The notes below the pieces were generated by a model. It saw only the letters and a program-made list of their open reading frames with translations. It ran no database searches and was not told where the DNA came from. From an uncultured Marinobacterium sp. (GTDB taxonomy: Bacteria; Pseudomonadota; Gammaproteobacteria; Pseudomonadales; Balneatricaceae): a stretch of 64,000 nt of DNA. The translations under genes were made by a program, and so were the position numbers. Each line of letters opens with the position of its first letter. The first letter of the stretch is position 1. Positions 44,511 to 53,109 of the stretch are shown here, piece after piece. Where the stretch lies: contig CANMWJ010000004.1 of NCBI GenBank assembly GCA_947501565.1, forward strand, positions 186,001 to 250,000, in the 5' to 3' direction.

Positions 44511-44799
44511 TTAAGGAACCTACGAACAAGTCCGATACTTTCTCTGCGGTCGATAAAACAGCTTTTACACAAAGGACACGTTGATGCGCGAAAGGCTGCT
44601 CAGCGGAATGACTGGTCCTTTCCAAACAGACTGACAAAGCATAAAGCAGTTTTACCGCCCGCCCTTCGGGGCGTTCAGAGCAATCCGATCTCTTCGTTAG
44701 CGATTTTCGCCAGGCAACCAGCATGTCTGTAATCGCTGCCTTGATCTCGAATTGCTCTGAAAGCCAGAGGCGTTTCGGATTTATTAGCAGGTTCCTCAG
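44511..44799. repeat. MITE-like element, about 290 bp
   Basis: It starts TTAAGGAACCTACGAACAAG and ends, read from the other strand, AGGAACCTGCTAATAAATCC. I count roughly 17 of 21 matching end positions. The left end and the following ACTTTCTCTGCGG motif are shared with the 77-bp element at 23203-23279. Paired internal segments (CAGAGCAATCCGA and its near-complement GAATTGCTCTGA) give secondary structure. No transposase is encoded; the 104-residue frame inside it looks like a chance frame. Confidence 0.65.
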
Positions 44800-44912
44800 T
44801 TGGGAGTTCAGCTAAACCGTCGATTTGGGATCAGGGTTGGCAGTTGTTCTCCCGAATTCAGTGGTGTGGCTTGGGTTTCGTCTTTTGTTCAGAACACTGG
44901 TCAGTCAGCGCT

Positions 44913-46469
44913 CTAGCCTTCGCCTTCACTTACGGCGACTTCCGGTCCTCGTTCATCGGCTGTGTTTTTGCCGCGTTTGCGGGCCAGAAGTTCCAGCAGT
45001 GGCGGGATGCAAAGCACGACAATGGCGGTCACCACAATTCCGAGGGTTAATGGGCGCTGCCACAGGAATTCCAGACTGCCATCGGAGATCACCAGCGCAC
45101 GGGCCAGGTTGTTCTCCATGATTCCGCCGAGGATGAATCCCAGCAGCATCGGAGCCATTGGGAACTCCAGCAGCTTCAGCAAGATCGCGATCACGGTGAT
45201 GATCACCATCATCTGGATATCGAAAGTGTTGAAGCTGACCAGATAAACCCCGGTGATCGAGAAGAACAGGATCAGCGGAATCAGGATCGGACGCGGGATC
45301 ACCAGCAACCGAGAGATGTACGGGATCAGCGGCAGGTTAAGGATCAGCAGTACCAGGTTGCCGAAGTACATGGAGATGATCACCGACCAGAACACGTCCG
45401 GGTTGTCGATAAACAGACGTGGACCCGGCTGGATACCGTAGGCGATCAGCGCACCGAGCATGATGGCGGTGGTGCCGGAGCCCGGAATACCCAGCGTCAG
45501 TAGCGGTACGAAGGAACCGGTGGAGGCCGCGTTGTTGGCGGATTCTGGTGCAGCCAGACCGCGCAGGGCGCCTTTACCAAACTTCAGCTTCTCTTTGGCG
45601 GAGGCCAGATTGCGCTCCAGACCGTAAGCCAGGAAAGACGCAATGGTGGCACCGGCGCCCGGTAGCACGCCCACCAGGAAGCCAAACACAGAGGAGCGAC
45701 CGACAGTTGGGGCTACGTGTTTTACCTCGTCGCGGCTCAGCTTCATGCTGCCCAGCGAGGCCATGTCCATCTGTTCATCTTCCTCTTTGTGTTGACCCTT
45801 GAGTACGGTCATCACCACTTCGGTGAGGGCAAAGGTCGCCATCGCCAGCAGCAGGAAGCTGATGCCGTCGATCAGGTCGATATTGCCGAAGGTGAAACGT
45901 GGCGTACCCGAGGTGGTGTCGGTGCCCACCGTGGCGATCATCAGGCCGAACACGGTCATGATCAGCGCTTTGATCACCTGACCTTTACCGGAGAACGCTG
46001 CCACGGCAGTAAGGCCCAGAATCATCAGCGCGAAGTAGTCGCTGGACTGGAAACTCAGCGAGACAGACGCCAGTGCCGGTGCGGCAAACAGCAGGATGAT
46101 CGCGCCGATGGTACCGCCGGTGAAGGAGGAATACGCCGCCAGCGCCAGCGCTTTACCCGCCTGTTTCTGCTGTGCCATTGGATAACCGTCGAAGGAGGTC
46201 ACCACGGTGCTGGCACAGCCCGGCGCATTGATCAGGATGGAGGAAGTGGAGCCGCCAAATACTGCACCGTAATACACACCCGCCATCAGGATGATGCCGG
46301 AAGAGGGATCAAGCCCGTAGGTGATCGGGATCATAAGGGCCACGGCGGAGATTGGTCCCAATCCCGGCAGCATACCGATGAAGGTACCGGCAAAACAGCC
46401 GACCACTACCATCATCAGGTTGAAGGGCATGACCGCGGTGGACAGCCCGGTGAAGATACCGTCTAACAT
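44913..46469 (-). CDS. tctA: Tripartite tricarboxylate transporter permease, large subunit
   Basis: A 518-residue inner-membrane protein with about twelve helices. Family motifs are GCFAGTFIGMLPGLGPISAV, VYYGAVFGGSTSSILINAPG, VLPGAGATIASFLAYGLERN and LTLGIPGSGTTAIMLGALI. The charged C-terminal tail ends in a Gly/Glu-rich stretch. It is the large permease subunit of the TctCBA secondary uptake system for citrate or other carboxylates. It starts 4 bases after tctB. Confidence 0.96.
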   Translation of the reverse strand: MLDGIFTGLSTAVMPFNLMMVVVGCFAGTFIGMLPGLGPISAVALMIPITYGLDPSSGIILMAGVYYGAVFGGSTSSILINAPGCASTVVTSFDGYPMAQQKQAGKALALAAYSSFTGGTIGAIILLFAAPALASVSLSFQSSDYFALMILGLTAVAAFSGKGQVIKALIMTVFGLMIATVGTDTTSGTPRFTFGNIDLIDGISFLLLAMATFALTEVVMTVLKGQHKEEDEQMDMASLGSMKLSRDEVKHVAPTVGRSSVFGFLVGVLPGAGATIASFLAYGLERNLASAKEKLKFGKGALRGLAAPESANNAASTGSFVPLLTLGIPGSGTTAIMLGALIAYGIQPGPRLFIDNPDVFWSVIISMYFGNLVLLILNLPLIPYISRLLVIPRPILIPLILFFSITGVYLVSFNTFDIQMMVIITVIAILLKLLEFPMAPMLLGFILGGIMENNLARALVISDGSLEFLWQRPLTLGIVVTAIVVLCIPPLLELLARKRGKNTADERGPEVAVSEGEG

Positions 46470-46473
46470 CGCT

Positions 46474-46947
46474 TCAGCCTCCTAAAATCTGAGAAAACAG
46501 GGCACCCGGTGCCAGATAGATATCCAGCAGCTGGGTCAGGATCGCCCAGATGCCAACGGCAAAGGGCACGGATGCGAGCAGCAGGGTTTTCACACTACGC
46601 TCGCCCAGCAGCCAGTAGCCGCCGATCAGGAAAATAATGGTCGCCAGCAGGAAGCCGACCCACTCCAGCGCCAGGGCAAACAGCACCACCAGCACCAGCA
46701 GTTTGGCAACCAAGGCAAAGTCGTAACCGCGTAGTTTTAAGTGGCTGCCTTCGCCGCGTTCAGCGGTCAGCAGCAGGGCGATCGCCAAAACACCACCCAT
46801 CAGAGAGAGCACGTTTGGCAGCGTCTGCGCGTGGAATGGTTCATATTCGTCGCCGGGTAACAACGGAATCTGACCGGCGTAGTAACCGTAAGCGACGGAG
46901 AGCAGCAGAAAGATCAGGCCGCCGATATGGTCTTTACAGATATTCAT
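46474..46947 (-). CDS. tctB: Tripartite tricarboxylate transporter, small subunit
   Basis: A 157-residue protein with four hydrophobic segments. It begins MNICKDHIGGLIFLLLSVAY, followed by GYYAGQIPLLPGDEYEPFHA, the usual TctB start. The gene lies between tctC and tctA in the standard order. It supports the large permease; sequence conservation in this family is low, and position adds most of the confidence. Confidence 0.92.
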   Translation of the reverse strand: MNICKDHIGGLIFLLLSVAYGYYAGQIPLLPGDEYEPFHAQTLPNVLSLMGGVLAIALLLTAERGEGSHLKLRGYDFALVAKLLVLVVLFALALEWVGFLLATIIFLIGGYWLLGERSVKTLLLASVPFAVGIWAILTQLLDIYLAPGALFSQILGG

Positions 46948-46991
46948 GGAACACCCCCGAGACCTCGTTACACAGGTCTTGGTTTAAAAAG

Positions 46992-47030
46992 CTCCGGTGA
47001 GCCCGCGACAGAAGAAAGCGGGCGCCGGAG
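46992..47030 (-). terminator. Intercistronic hairpin between tctC and tctB
   Basis: The stem CTCCGG...GCCCGC pairs with GCGGGC...CCGGAG; on the minus strand CTTTTTAAACC follows. It lies about 50 bases after the tctC stop. It probably ends a share of transcripts, giving more binding protein than permease. Confidence 0.72.
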
Positions 47031-47077
47031 GGAAGAGAACACGATGGTTCGGATTGCTTAGAGGTACTGCGGATTCG

Positions 47078-48067
47078 TTACTTCAGGAAACCCAGCTCGC
47101 GCATCAGAGCGCCCACTTCGGTCTCCTGCTGTTCCAGAAAGCGAACAAAGTCGGTATCCGGCTTGAAGATCTCGGTCCAGCCGTTGCGGGCACGTACGGT
47201 TTCCCACTCTTCGGTGTCGTACATCTTGACCAGCACTTCGACGAACTCAGCTTTCTGCGCATCGGAGATCCCCGGTGCCGCAAAGAAACCACGCCAGTTA
47301 ACGAAGGTTGCGTCGTAACCCAGCTCTTTCAGGGTCGGGACCTCGGGTGCAGCGTCGGAACGTTTGTCGCCGGTCATCACCAGAATGCGGACTTCGCCCG
47401 CTTCCGCCAGCGCCAGCGCTTCACTGAAGCCGGTGGAGAGCAGTTCGGTTTCGCCGGAGAGCAGCCCCGCCATCGCATCACCGCCCGCGTCGTAGGCCAC
47501 GTAACGTACCTGACGTGGGTTGCCGCCCGCCGACTTGAATGCCATCGCCGCGACCAGGTGATCCATGCTGCCGCGAGCGGAACCGCCGGCGATCTTCACC
47601 TTGCGTGGATTTTCACGGTAATCGGCCACCACCTGATTGAAGCTGGTGTATCTGGAGTCTTTTTTCACCACAAACGCGCCGAAGTCACCGATGGTGGCGG
47701 CTATCGGGGTTAGGTCGCGGAAGGACTGGGGGAACACCTTGGAGAGGGAACGGATCACGATCGGGGTGGAGTTCACCATCAGGGTGTCGGTTTTCTGATC
47801 GGCGGTTTCGATCAGGTGGGCAATGGCTTTACCGCCGCCACCGCCGGACATGTTTTCGTAGGAGACAGTGTCGATCAGGCCAGACTTGTGCAGTGCCTCA
47901 CCGGTACCACGTGCCGTGCCATCCCAGCCGCCACCGGCACCGCCAGGAATCAGGAAGTGGATGCTTTCCACTGCAGATGCGTTGAAAGAAGCACCGGCGG
48001 TCAGCGCACCGGCCAGCATAGCGGCGATCAGTGTGGAACGTTTGCGGAAATGGGGTTTAGCGAACAT
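47078..48067 (-). CDS. tctC: Tripartite tricarboxylate transporter binding protein
   Basis: A 329-residue periplasmic binding protein. The leader runs through RSTLIAAMLAGALTAGASF to NASA. The mature part has IHFLIPGGAGGGWDGTARGT, the two-strand carboxylate-binding region of TctC proteins. The later signature is KIAGGSARGSMDHLVAAMAF. It presents a carboxylate to TctBA; the ligand is unknown (citrate is only the founding member's substrate). The two-component genes are divergent, with a 185-base shared promoter region. Confidence 0.94.
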   Translation of the reverse strand: MFAKPHFRKRSTLIAAMLAGALTAGASFNASAVESIHFLIPGGAGGGWDGTARGTGEALHKSGLIDTVSYENMSGGGGGKAIAHLIETADQKTDTLMVNSTPIVIRSLSKVFPQSFRDLTPIAATIGDFGAFVVKKDSRYTSFNQVVADYRENPRKVKIAGGSARGSMDHLVAAMAFKSAGGNPRQVRYVAYDAGGDAMAGLLSGETELLSTGFSEALALAEAGEVRILVMTGDKRSDAAPEVPTLKELGYDATFVNWRGFFAAPGISDAQKAEFVEVLVKMYDTEEWETVRARNGWTEIFKPDTDFVRFLEQQETEVGALMRELGFLK

Positions 48068-48252
48068 GGGACTCTTACCTCGTTGTTGTCGTTATTTGCT
48101 TACAAGGTAGAGCGGGCCGGAAAGCAGGAACAGCTTGTGGGCTTAAAGGCTTTTTAAACCCTAAAAGACGTTTTGTTCATAATGTTTACGGGTGTTTGGC
48201 AGAGTGATTCGCTAAGCTCAGAGTAGCTCAGGGAATAACCGTATATAGAAGT

Positions 48253-49878
48253 ATGCACCTGTTTAATCGCCTCAAACTGAAAAGCCGGATGATCCTGATC
48301 CTTGGCCTGATGACCATTGTCCAGACCGGGTTTATCGGACTCTTTGCCGTGCACTATCTGCACCAGTCGCTGGATGAGCAGATCGGTCAGCGCGCCCTGC
48401 ATGTGGCTAAAACTATCGCCGCCTTGCCTGCCGTGGCACAGGCGGTGGACGCACAGGATTCCAGCTACCTGCAGCCGGTCAGCCTGCTGCTGGCGGCCAA
48501 AACACAGGCCCGCTTTGTGGTGATCGGTGACCGTGAAGCGATCCGTTTGGCGCACCCAAGCCCGGAGAAGATCGGCCGTTCCATGGCGGATGATGACGGC
48601 GATGACAGTGCCCGGGCGCTTATCTATGGCGAGGGGTATATCTCCAAGGCGAAGGGTAGCCTGGGCTGGTCGATGCGCGGCAAAGCGCCGGTGTTCAGCG
48701 TTGACGGCAGTCGTGTGGTTGGCGTGGTCTCGGTGGGGTATGACCTCAACCGGGTAGCCGACGTAATCCAGCGCTACCGTCTGACGTTGATCACCGTAAT
48801 CCTGATCTCTTTCGCACTGAGTGCCTTTATCGCAGTCTGGTTTGCCAACCACTTCAAACAGGCGATTTTCGGGCTGGAACCGGAGCAGATCGCGCGCCTG
48901 TTTGATGAACAGAAAGCCACGCTGGAGTCGGTACGTGAGGGGATCATCGCCATCAACGCTGAAGGGCGTATTACCACCTTCAACCGGGCAGCGGCGGAGA
49001 CGCTGAACCTGCCCGAGGGTACCCAACTCAGTGGCCAGCATATCACCGATGTTATTCCCGACAGTGCCATGCTGGAGGTGCTGCAAAGCGGCGAACCCCA
49101 ATACGACCGCGAACTCTGGTTTAACGACCTCACCTTTGTTGCCAACCGCCTGCCGCTGAAACAGGGCTGCACCATCACCGGTGTAGTCTCCAGTTTTCGG
49201 CGTAAGGACGAGCTGGATCTGGTGAGCCGGAAACTGACCCGTATCCAGCAGTACGCCGATACCCTGCGTAGTCAGGCGCACGAGTATTCCAACAAACTGC
49301 ACACCATCGCCGGGCTGATCCAGATCGATGCCAAGGAGGAGGCGCTGGCGCTGATCGGGCAGGAGAGCCGCAGCCATCAGAAACTGATTCGGCTTTTGCT
49401 CGATGCGGTACCCGACCCGATTCTGGCGGGCTGCCTGCTGGGTAAATACAACCGCGCACGCGAACTGGGACTGCGCCTGAAGATTGATCCAGAGAGCCGC
49501 ATGACTGAGCTGCCGGACCACCTGCCGCGTGAACAGCTGGTGAGCATCATCGGCAACCTGATCGACAATGCTCTGGAAGCGACGCTGAAAACCGGTGGCC
49601 GTGATGGCGAGGTGCTGCTGACCATGACAGATCTGGGCAACGACCTGATCTTTGAGATCGAGGATCAGGGGCCAGGTATCAGCGAAGCGGAGCAGCAGCG
49701 GATCTTTGAGAAGGGCGTCAGCAGCAAGGGCAAAGCGGGGCACGGTATCGGCCTGCATCTGGTGAAAGTGCTGCTTGATAACCTCAGCGGAACGGTCACC
49801 GTGGAGCCGGCAGAGCACGGTGGCAGCCGTTTTATTGTCTATATACCTAAAGAGCGGTCGTTAGTGACCGGAGCGTGA
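48253..49878 (+). CDS. CitA/DcuS-family sensor histidine kinase
   Basis: A 541-residue membrane kinase. Helix 1 is ILILGLMTIVQTGFIGLFAV, followed by a periplasmic sCache-type sensor with the acid-binding type sequence ARFVVIGDREAIRLAHP. Helix 2 is TLITVILISFALSAFIAVWF, followed by a cytoplasmic PAS domain (ESVREGIIAINAEGRITTFN). The phosphoacceptor helix is LRSQAHEYSNKLHTIAGLI. The ATPase domain is complete: NLIDNALEATLK, EDQGPGISEAE and GKAGHGIGLHLV. It senses a carboxylate outside the cell and phosphorylates the regulator encoded next; its divergent position suggests control of tctCBA. Confidence 0.93.
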   Translation: MHLFNRLKLKSRMILILGLMTIVQTGFIGLFAVHYLHQSLDEQIGQRALHVAKTIAALPAVAQAVDAQDSSYLQPVSLLLAAKTQARFVVIGDREAIRLAHPSPEKIGRSMADDDGDDSARALIYGEGYISKAKGSLGWSMRGKAPVFSVDGSRVVGVVSVGYDLNRVADVIQRYRLTLITVILISFALSAFIAVWFANHFKQAIFGLEPEQIARLFDEQKATLESVREGIIAINAEGRITTFNRAAAETLNLPEGTQLSGQHITDVIPDSAMLEVLQSGEPQYDRELWFNDLTFVANRLPLKQGCTITGVVSSFRRKDELDLVSRKLTRIQQYADTLRSQAHEYSNKLHTIAGLIQIDAKEEALALIGQESRSHQKLIRLLLDAVPDPILAGCLLGKYNRARELGLRLKIDPESRMTELPDHLPREQLVSIIGNLIDNALEATLKTGGRDGEVLLTMTDLGNDLIFEIEDQGPGISEAEQQRIFEKGVSSKGKAGHGIGLHLVKVLLDNLSGTVTVEPAEHGGSRFIVYIPKERSLVTGA

Positions 49879-49902
49879 CGGACGAAGGAGTGAATAACAA
49901 TA

Positions 49903-50595
49903 ATGAACCCTATCCGCGTAGTGATCGCCGAAGATGATCAGCAGATCGCAGAAATTCAACGCCGTTTCCTCGAACGGATCGAAGGCTTTGAGCTGGTGGG
50001 TGTGGCCCACGGGCTGGAGGAGGCGCAGGATCTGACCGACGTCTTGAAACCGGAACTGCTGTTGTTGGACATCCAGTTTCCCACCGGCACCGGCCTGGAG
50101 TTACTGCGTACCTTGCGCGCCCAGAACAGCGAAACCGACGTTATCCTGATTACCGCCGCCAAGGAGGTGGAAACCCTGCAGGCGGCCTTACGTGGTGGCG
50201 TTTTCGATTACATCCTCAAGCCGCTGGTGTTTGAGCGTCTGCAGGAAACCTTGCAAAGCTACAGTAAACACCGGGAGAAACTGCAGGCGATGGGCCAGAT
50301 TGTGCAGAGTGATGTGGATACCATGTTGCCGCGCGGTGTTACCTCGGCTCCGACCGCGCCATCCGAGATCCGCCTGCCGAAGGGGATCGATGCGCTCACG
50401 CTGGAGAAGATCCGTCAGGTATTCAGTGCGGACAGAGAACCGCTGAGTGCCGAGGAGATGGGCGAGAAGATCGGTGCCAGCCGCACCACCGCCCGCCGTT
50501 ATCTGGAGTATCTGGTCAGCACCCAGGAGCTGGTGGCTGAAGTCAGTTACGGCAGTGTCGGGCGTCCGGAGCGGCGTTACCGAGCCCAGGCCTGA
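49903..50595 (+). CDS. CitB/DcuR-family response regulator
   Basis: A 230-residue regulator. The receiver domain has VVIAEDDQQIAEIQRRFLER, the phosphorylation site in LLLLDIQFPTGTGLELL, and the K-box sequence DYILKPLVFERL. The C-terminal winged-helix part (LTLEKIRQVFSADREPLSAE, GASRTTARRYLEYLVSTQEL) is that of the CitB/DcuR group. It follows the kinase gene by 24 bases with a GAAGGAG ribosome site. Likely target: tctCBA, transcribed divergently. Confidence 0.94.
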   Translation: MNPIRVVIAEDDQQIAEIQRRFLERIEGFELVGVAHGLEEAQDLTDVLKPELLLLDIQFPTGTGLELLRTLRAQNSETDVILITAAKEVETLQAALRGGVFDYILKPLVFERLQETLQSYSKHREKLQAMGQIVQSDVDTMLPRGVTSAPTAPSEIRLPKGIDALTLEKIRQVFSADREPLSAEEMGEKIGASRTTARRYLEYLVSTQELVAEVSYGSVGRPERRYRAQA

Positions 50596-50621
50596 GCGGC
50601 TTATTCTCAGGCGCAGAGGCC

Positions 50622-51023
50622 TCAGTCTGCGCCATATAACTTAACCGGCCCACCAACCGCCTGCCAGGCGCTGAAACCGCCATGCACATGTTTCACCTTG
50701 CTTAATCCCATCTCGACCAGGGCACGACCGGCCAGCGCTGAGCGCATGCCACCGGCGCAGAACAATACAAAGGTGAGGTCCTGCTGGAAGATCGGTTTGG
50801 CGTAGGGGCTTTCCGGGTCCACCCAGAACTCCAGCATGCCGCGTGGGCAGTGGTAGGCGCCGGGGATGCGGCCATCGCGATTGAGCTCACGGATATCGCG
50901 GATATCCACAAATTGAACGCCGGACTGCCCAAGCAGCTCCCGTGCTTCTGCGATGGAGATCTCCTCCACGACCTGGTTGGCTTCCTCGACCAGCTGATAG
51001 ATACCTTTGGTGATGGTGTTCAT
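50622..51023 (-). CDS. Rhodanese-like sulfurtransferase
   Basis: A 133-residue single rhodanese domain, cytoplasmic. It has ISIAEARELLGQSGVQFVDI, RDGRIPGAYHCPRGMLEFWV and the active-site loop LFCAGGMRSALAGRAL with the catalytic cysteine. The end VHGGFSAWQAVGGPVKLYG is typical. The family moves sulfane sulfur between small thiols and proteins. It is divergent from the AraC gene across a 112-base spacer that holds repeat-type operator sequences. Confidence 0.93.
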   Translation of the reverse strand: MNTITKGIYQLVEEANQVVEEISIAEARELLGQSGVQFVDIRDIRELNRDGRIPGAYHCPRGMLEFWVDPESPYAKPIFQQDLTFVLFCAGGMRSALAGRALVEMGLSKVKHVHGGFSAWQAVGGPVKLYGAD

Positions 51024-51104
51024 GGTGACCTCTTACTCGGACTGTTCTTATCGTTTTCCCATAAGGTAGCGAATACAGGTGTGGCTATCTTTGTATAAAA
51101 TGAC

Positions 51105-51137
51105 ACTTTATTTATAAAGTCGGCCAATTTATAAAGT
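51105..51137. promoter_or_regulatory. Repeated operator-like sequence between rhodanese and AraC genes
   Basis: ACTTTA-N4-TAAAGT (51105-51120) is an inverted repeat, and TTTATAAAGT occurs twice in direct orientation 17 bases apart (51111 and 51128). Direct repeats at this spacing suit AraC-family binding. The second copy overlaps the first possible start codon of the AraC gene. Confidence 0.5.
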
Positions 51138-51948
51138 GAGCCAGTTTGTGAGTGAGTCAGCCCAAGTCCTGAGTTTGCTGGATATGACCGTACTGCCGCG
51201 CGAGGTTTTTGTGCGGCAGCAGGAAATCCCGGCAAGGCATTGTTTCCCCGCCCACTCACATAACTGGCATCAGCTGCTGTACGCGATCTCCGGTGTGTTG
51301 GTTGTTACTGTGGAGGGGGAGCGTTATTTCGTACCGCCTGAACAGGCGATCTGGTTGCCGATGGGCTGCGAGCACAGTGTGTACAGCGAATATGGCGCGG
51401 ACCTGAAAAGCCTCTACATCGACGCAGCGTTTGCGTTGCCCGGTGGGGCGCAGAGTTGCGTGCTGCAGGTGACGCCGATGGTGCGAGAGCTGATTCGCGA
51501 GGCGGCGGGATTTGCGGTGGAGTATCCTCTGCAGGGGTATGAACAGGACCTGATCCAGTTGCTGCTTCAGGCGTTATGCCGTCTGGAGCGCGAACCGGTC
51601 CATCTGCCCTGGCCAACCGAACCGGATCTGGTGCAGCTCTGTAACCATCTCTTCGAGCACCCCGACGATACGGCATCGACTGCGGTATTGGCCGAGCGGG
51701 TTGCCACCTCACAACGTACTCTCGACCGGAAATTTCGTAAAGCGACCGGCATGTCCCTCAAACATTGGCGATTACAGTTGCGGATGTTGAAGGCGATCGA
51801 GTTGCTGAACACCAACAAGTCTGTCACCAGTATCGCGCTGGAATTGGGCTACGGATCGCTCTCAGCCTTTACCTTCATGTTTCGGGAGCGGATGGGTATC
51901 AGCCCGGCCCAGTACCGCAAGCGGCAGGAATCCGGTAGCAGCGACTGA
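51136..51948 (+). CDS. AraC-family regulator with cupin sensor domain
   Basis: A 270-residue regulator as drawn from GTG 51136. GTG 51148 or ATG 51184 (MTVLPREVFVRQQEIPARHC) may be the real start, because the first GTG overlaps an operator-like repeat and lacks a ribosome site. The N-terminal cupin has HSHNWHQLLYAISGVLVVTV and PPEQAIWLPMGCEHSVY. The two C-terminal helix-turn-helix motifs are AERVATSQRTLDRKFRKATG and SIALELGYGSLSAFTFMFRE. It may control the divergent rhodanese gene, itself, or the permease operon downstream. Confidence 0.92.
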   Translation: MSQFVSESAQVLSLLDMTVLPREVFVRQQEIPARHCFPAHSHNWHQLLYAISGVLVVTVEGERYFVPPEQAIWLPMGCEHSVYSEYGADLKSLYIDAAFALPGGAQSCVLQVTPMVRELIREAAGFAVEYPLQGYEQDLIQLLLQALCRLEREPVHLPWPTEPDLVQLCNHLFEHPDDTASTAVLAERVATSQRTLDRKFRKATGMSLKHWRLQLRMLKAIELLNTNKSVTSIALELGYGSLSAFTFMFRERMGISPAQYRKRQESGSSD

Positions 51949-51996
51949 CTGCGCAGCCTCAGATCAAGTAAATCCCACTTGGGGGTATTTATATTT

Positions 51997-52036
51997 GATA
52001 TTTCGTATATACTAATTTCCATATATACAGAATATC
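51997..52036 (+). promoter_or_regulatory. 40-bp AT-rich palindrome upstream of the YraQ-type permease
   Basis: GATATTTCGTATATA (51997-52011) pairs with TATATACAGAATATC (52022-52036) at 13 of 15 positions, with a 10-base spacer. It lies 54 bases before the permease ATG. Size and AT-richness recall ArsR/SmtB-type repressor operators, but no ArsR gene is in the window. Confidence 0.6.
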
Positions 52037-52089
52037 TAATGTTTTGGCGGCTATCTCTCTGGTGCCGTCAAAATGAAGGGGATCGACTG

Positions 52090-53079
52090 ATGTTCGCAAG
52101 TTTTACCTATCTGGCTGACTGGCTGGTTTATCAACAGCTGGGATTATCAGCGCAAACCAAATGGGGCAGCGCGCTGCACTTCTTCGTCGAGGACGTCACC
52201 AAAATCTTCGCGTTGCTGCTGGTGATGATCTACGTAATCTCTTTTCTGCGCGCCGCTATGGATGTGGAACGTGTGCGTAGCTACCTGAGCGGCCAGCATC
52301 GCGGGGTGGGTTATCTGATGGGCTCATCCTTCGGGGCAATTACACCGTTCTGCTCCTGCTCCAGCATCCCGGTATTTCTGGGTTTTACCTCCGCGGGTAT
52401 TCCGGTGGGCATCACCATGGCGTTTCTGCTCACCTCACCACTGATCAACGAGGTCGCAGTTTTGCTGTTGCTCAGCTTACTGGGTTGGAAATTCACACTG
52501 ATGTATGTGCTGGTGGGGATGACCATCGGCATTATGGGCGGCGCGCTGCTTGACCTGCTGCGCGCCGAGCGCTGGCTGCAGCCCTTTGCCGCGAAAGCCT
52601 ATCAACAGGCGGTGCAACAGCCGGGTATGGAGATCGAGTGTGAGGTCCGCAAGCTAAGCTTTCAGGACCGGCATGACTTTGCCAAAACCGAGATGCTGGA
52701 GATCTTCGGGCGTGTCTGGAAGTGGGTCATTATCGGCGTGGGATTAGGTGCCGGATTACATGGCTTTGTGCCCGAGGGCTGGCTGGAGTCCCACCTGGGC
52801 GACGGACAGTGGTGGTCGGTGCCTGCAGCAGTATTGATGGGCATTCCGCTCTACTCCAACGCAACTGGGGTGATTCCCGTGATGGAAAGCCTGCTGCTGA
52901 AGGGATTGCCGGTCGGCACCACACTGGCGTTCTGTATGAGCACAGTGGCAGCGAGTTTTCCTGAGTTTATTCTGCTCAAGCAAGTGATGCAGTGGCGTCT
53001 GCTGGCACTGATATTTGTGGTCCTGTTGCTCTCATTTACAGTGATGGGATGGATCTTTAACGTGGCGTTTGCGCTCTAG
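52090..53079 (+). CDS. YraQ/SO_0444-type permease
   Basis: A 329-residue inner-membrane protein with eight or so helices. I chose ATG 52090, preceded by GAAGGGGATCG; the frame's earlier start at 51979 would include the palindromic operator. The signature GAITPFCSCSSIPVFLGFTS and the repeat-like second half (MGIPLYSNATGVIPVMESLL) mark the permease family (DUF318). Members are linked to export of metals, arsenic or sulfur species. The small thioredoxin and metallo-beta-lactamase-fold genes that follow fit a thiol or metal stress role; the substrate is unknown. Confidence 0.88.
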   Translation: MFASFTYLADWLVYQQLGLSAQTKWGSALHFFVEDVTKIFALLLVMIYVISFLRAAMDVERVRSYLSGQHRGVGYLMGSSFGAITPFCSCSSIPVFLGFTSAGIPVGITMAFLLTSPLINEVAVLLLLSLLGWKFTLMYVLVGMTIGIMGGALLDLLRAERWLQPFAAKAYQQAVQQPGMEIECEVRKLSFQDRHDFAKTEMLEIFGRVWKWVIIGVGLGAGLHGFVPEGWLESHLGDGQWWSVPAAVLMGIPLYSNATGVIPVMESLLLKGLPVGTTLAFCMSTVAASFPEFILLKQVMQWRLLALIFVVLLLSFTVMGWIFNVAFAL

Positions 53080-53109
53080 GCCGTCACAAGTAATACAAGG
53101 AGAAGGACG

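Noticed and set aside
44410-44724. 104-codon frame across the MITE-like element and porin leader
   Set aside because: It spans the element boundary and the structured leader, has no ribosome site and lacks protein-like composition.
48154-49818. 554-codon frame antisense to the CitA-type kinase
   Set aside because: It lies entirely over a complete, motif-rich kinase gene in a GC-rich shadow frame.
51979-52089. Longer start for the YraQ-type permease
   Set aside because: The extra 37 codons cross the AT-rich 40-bp palindrome and give no family sequence; ATG 52090 has a good ribosome site.
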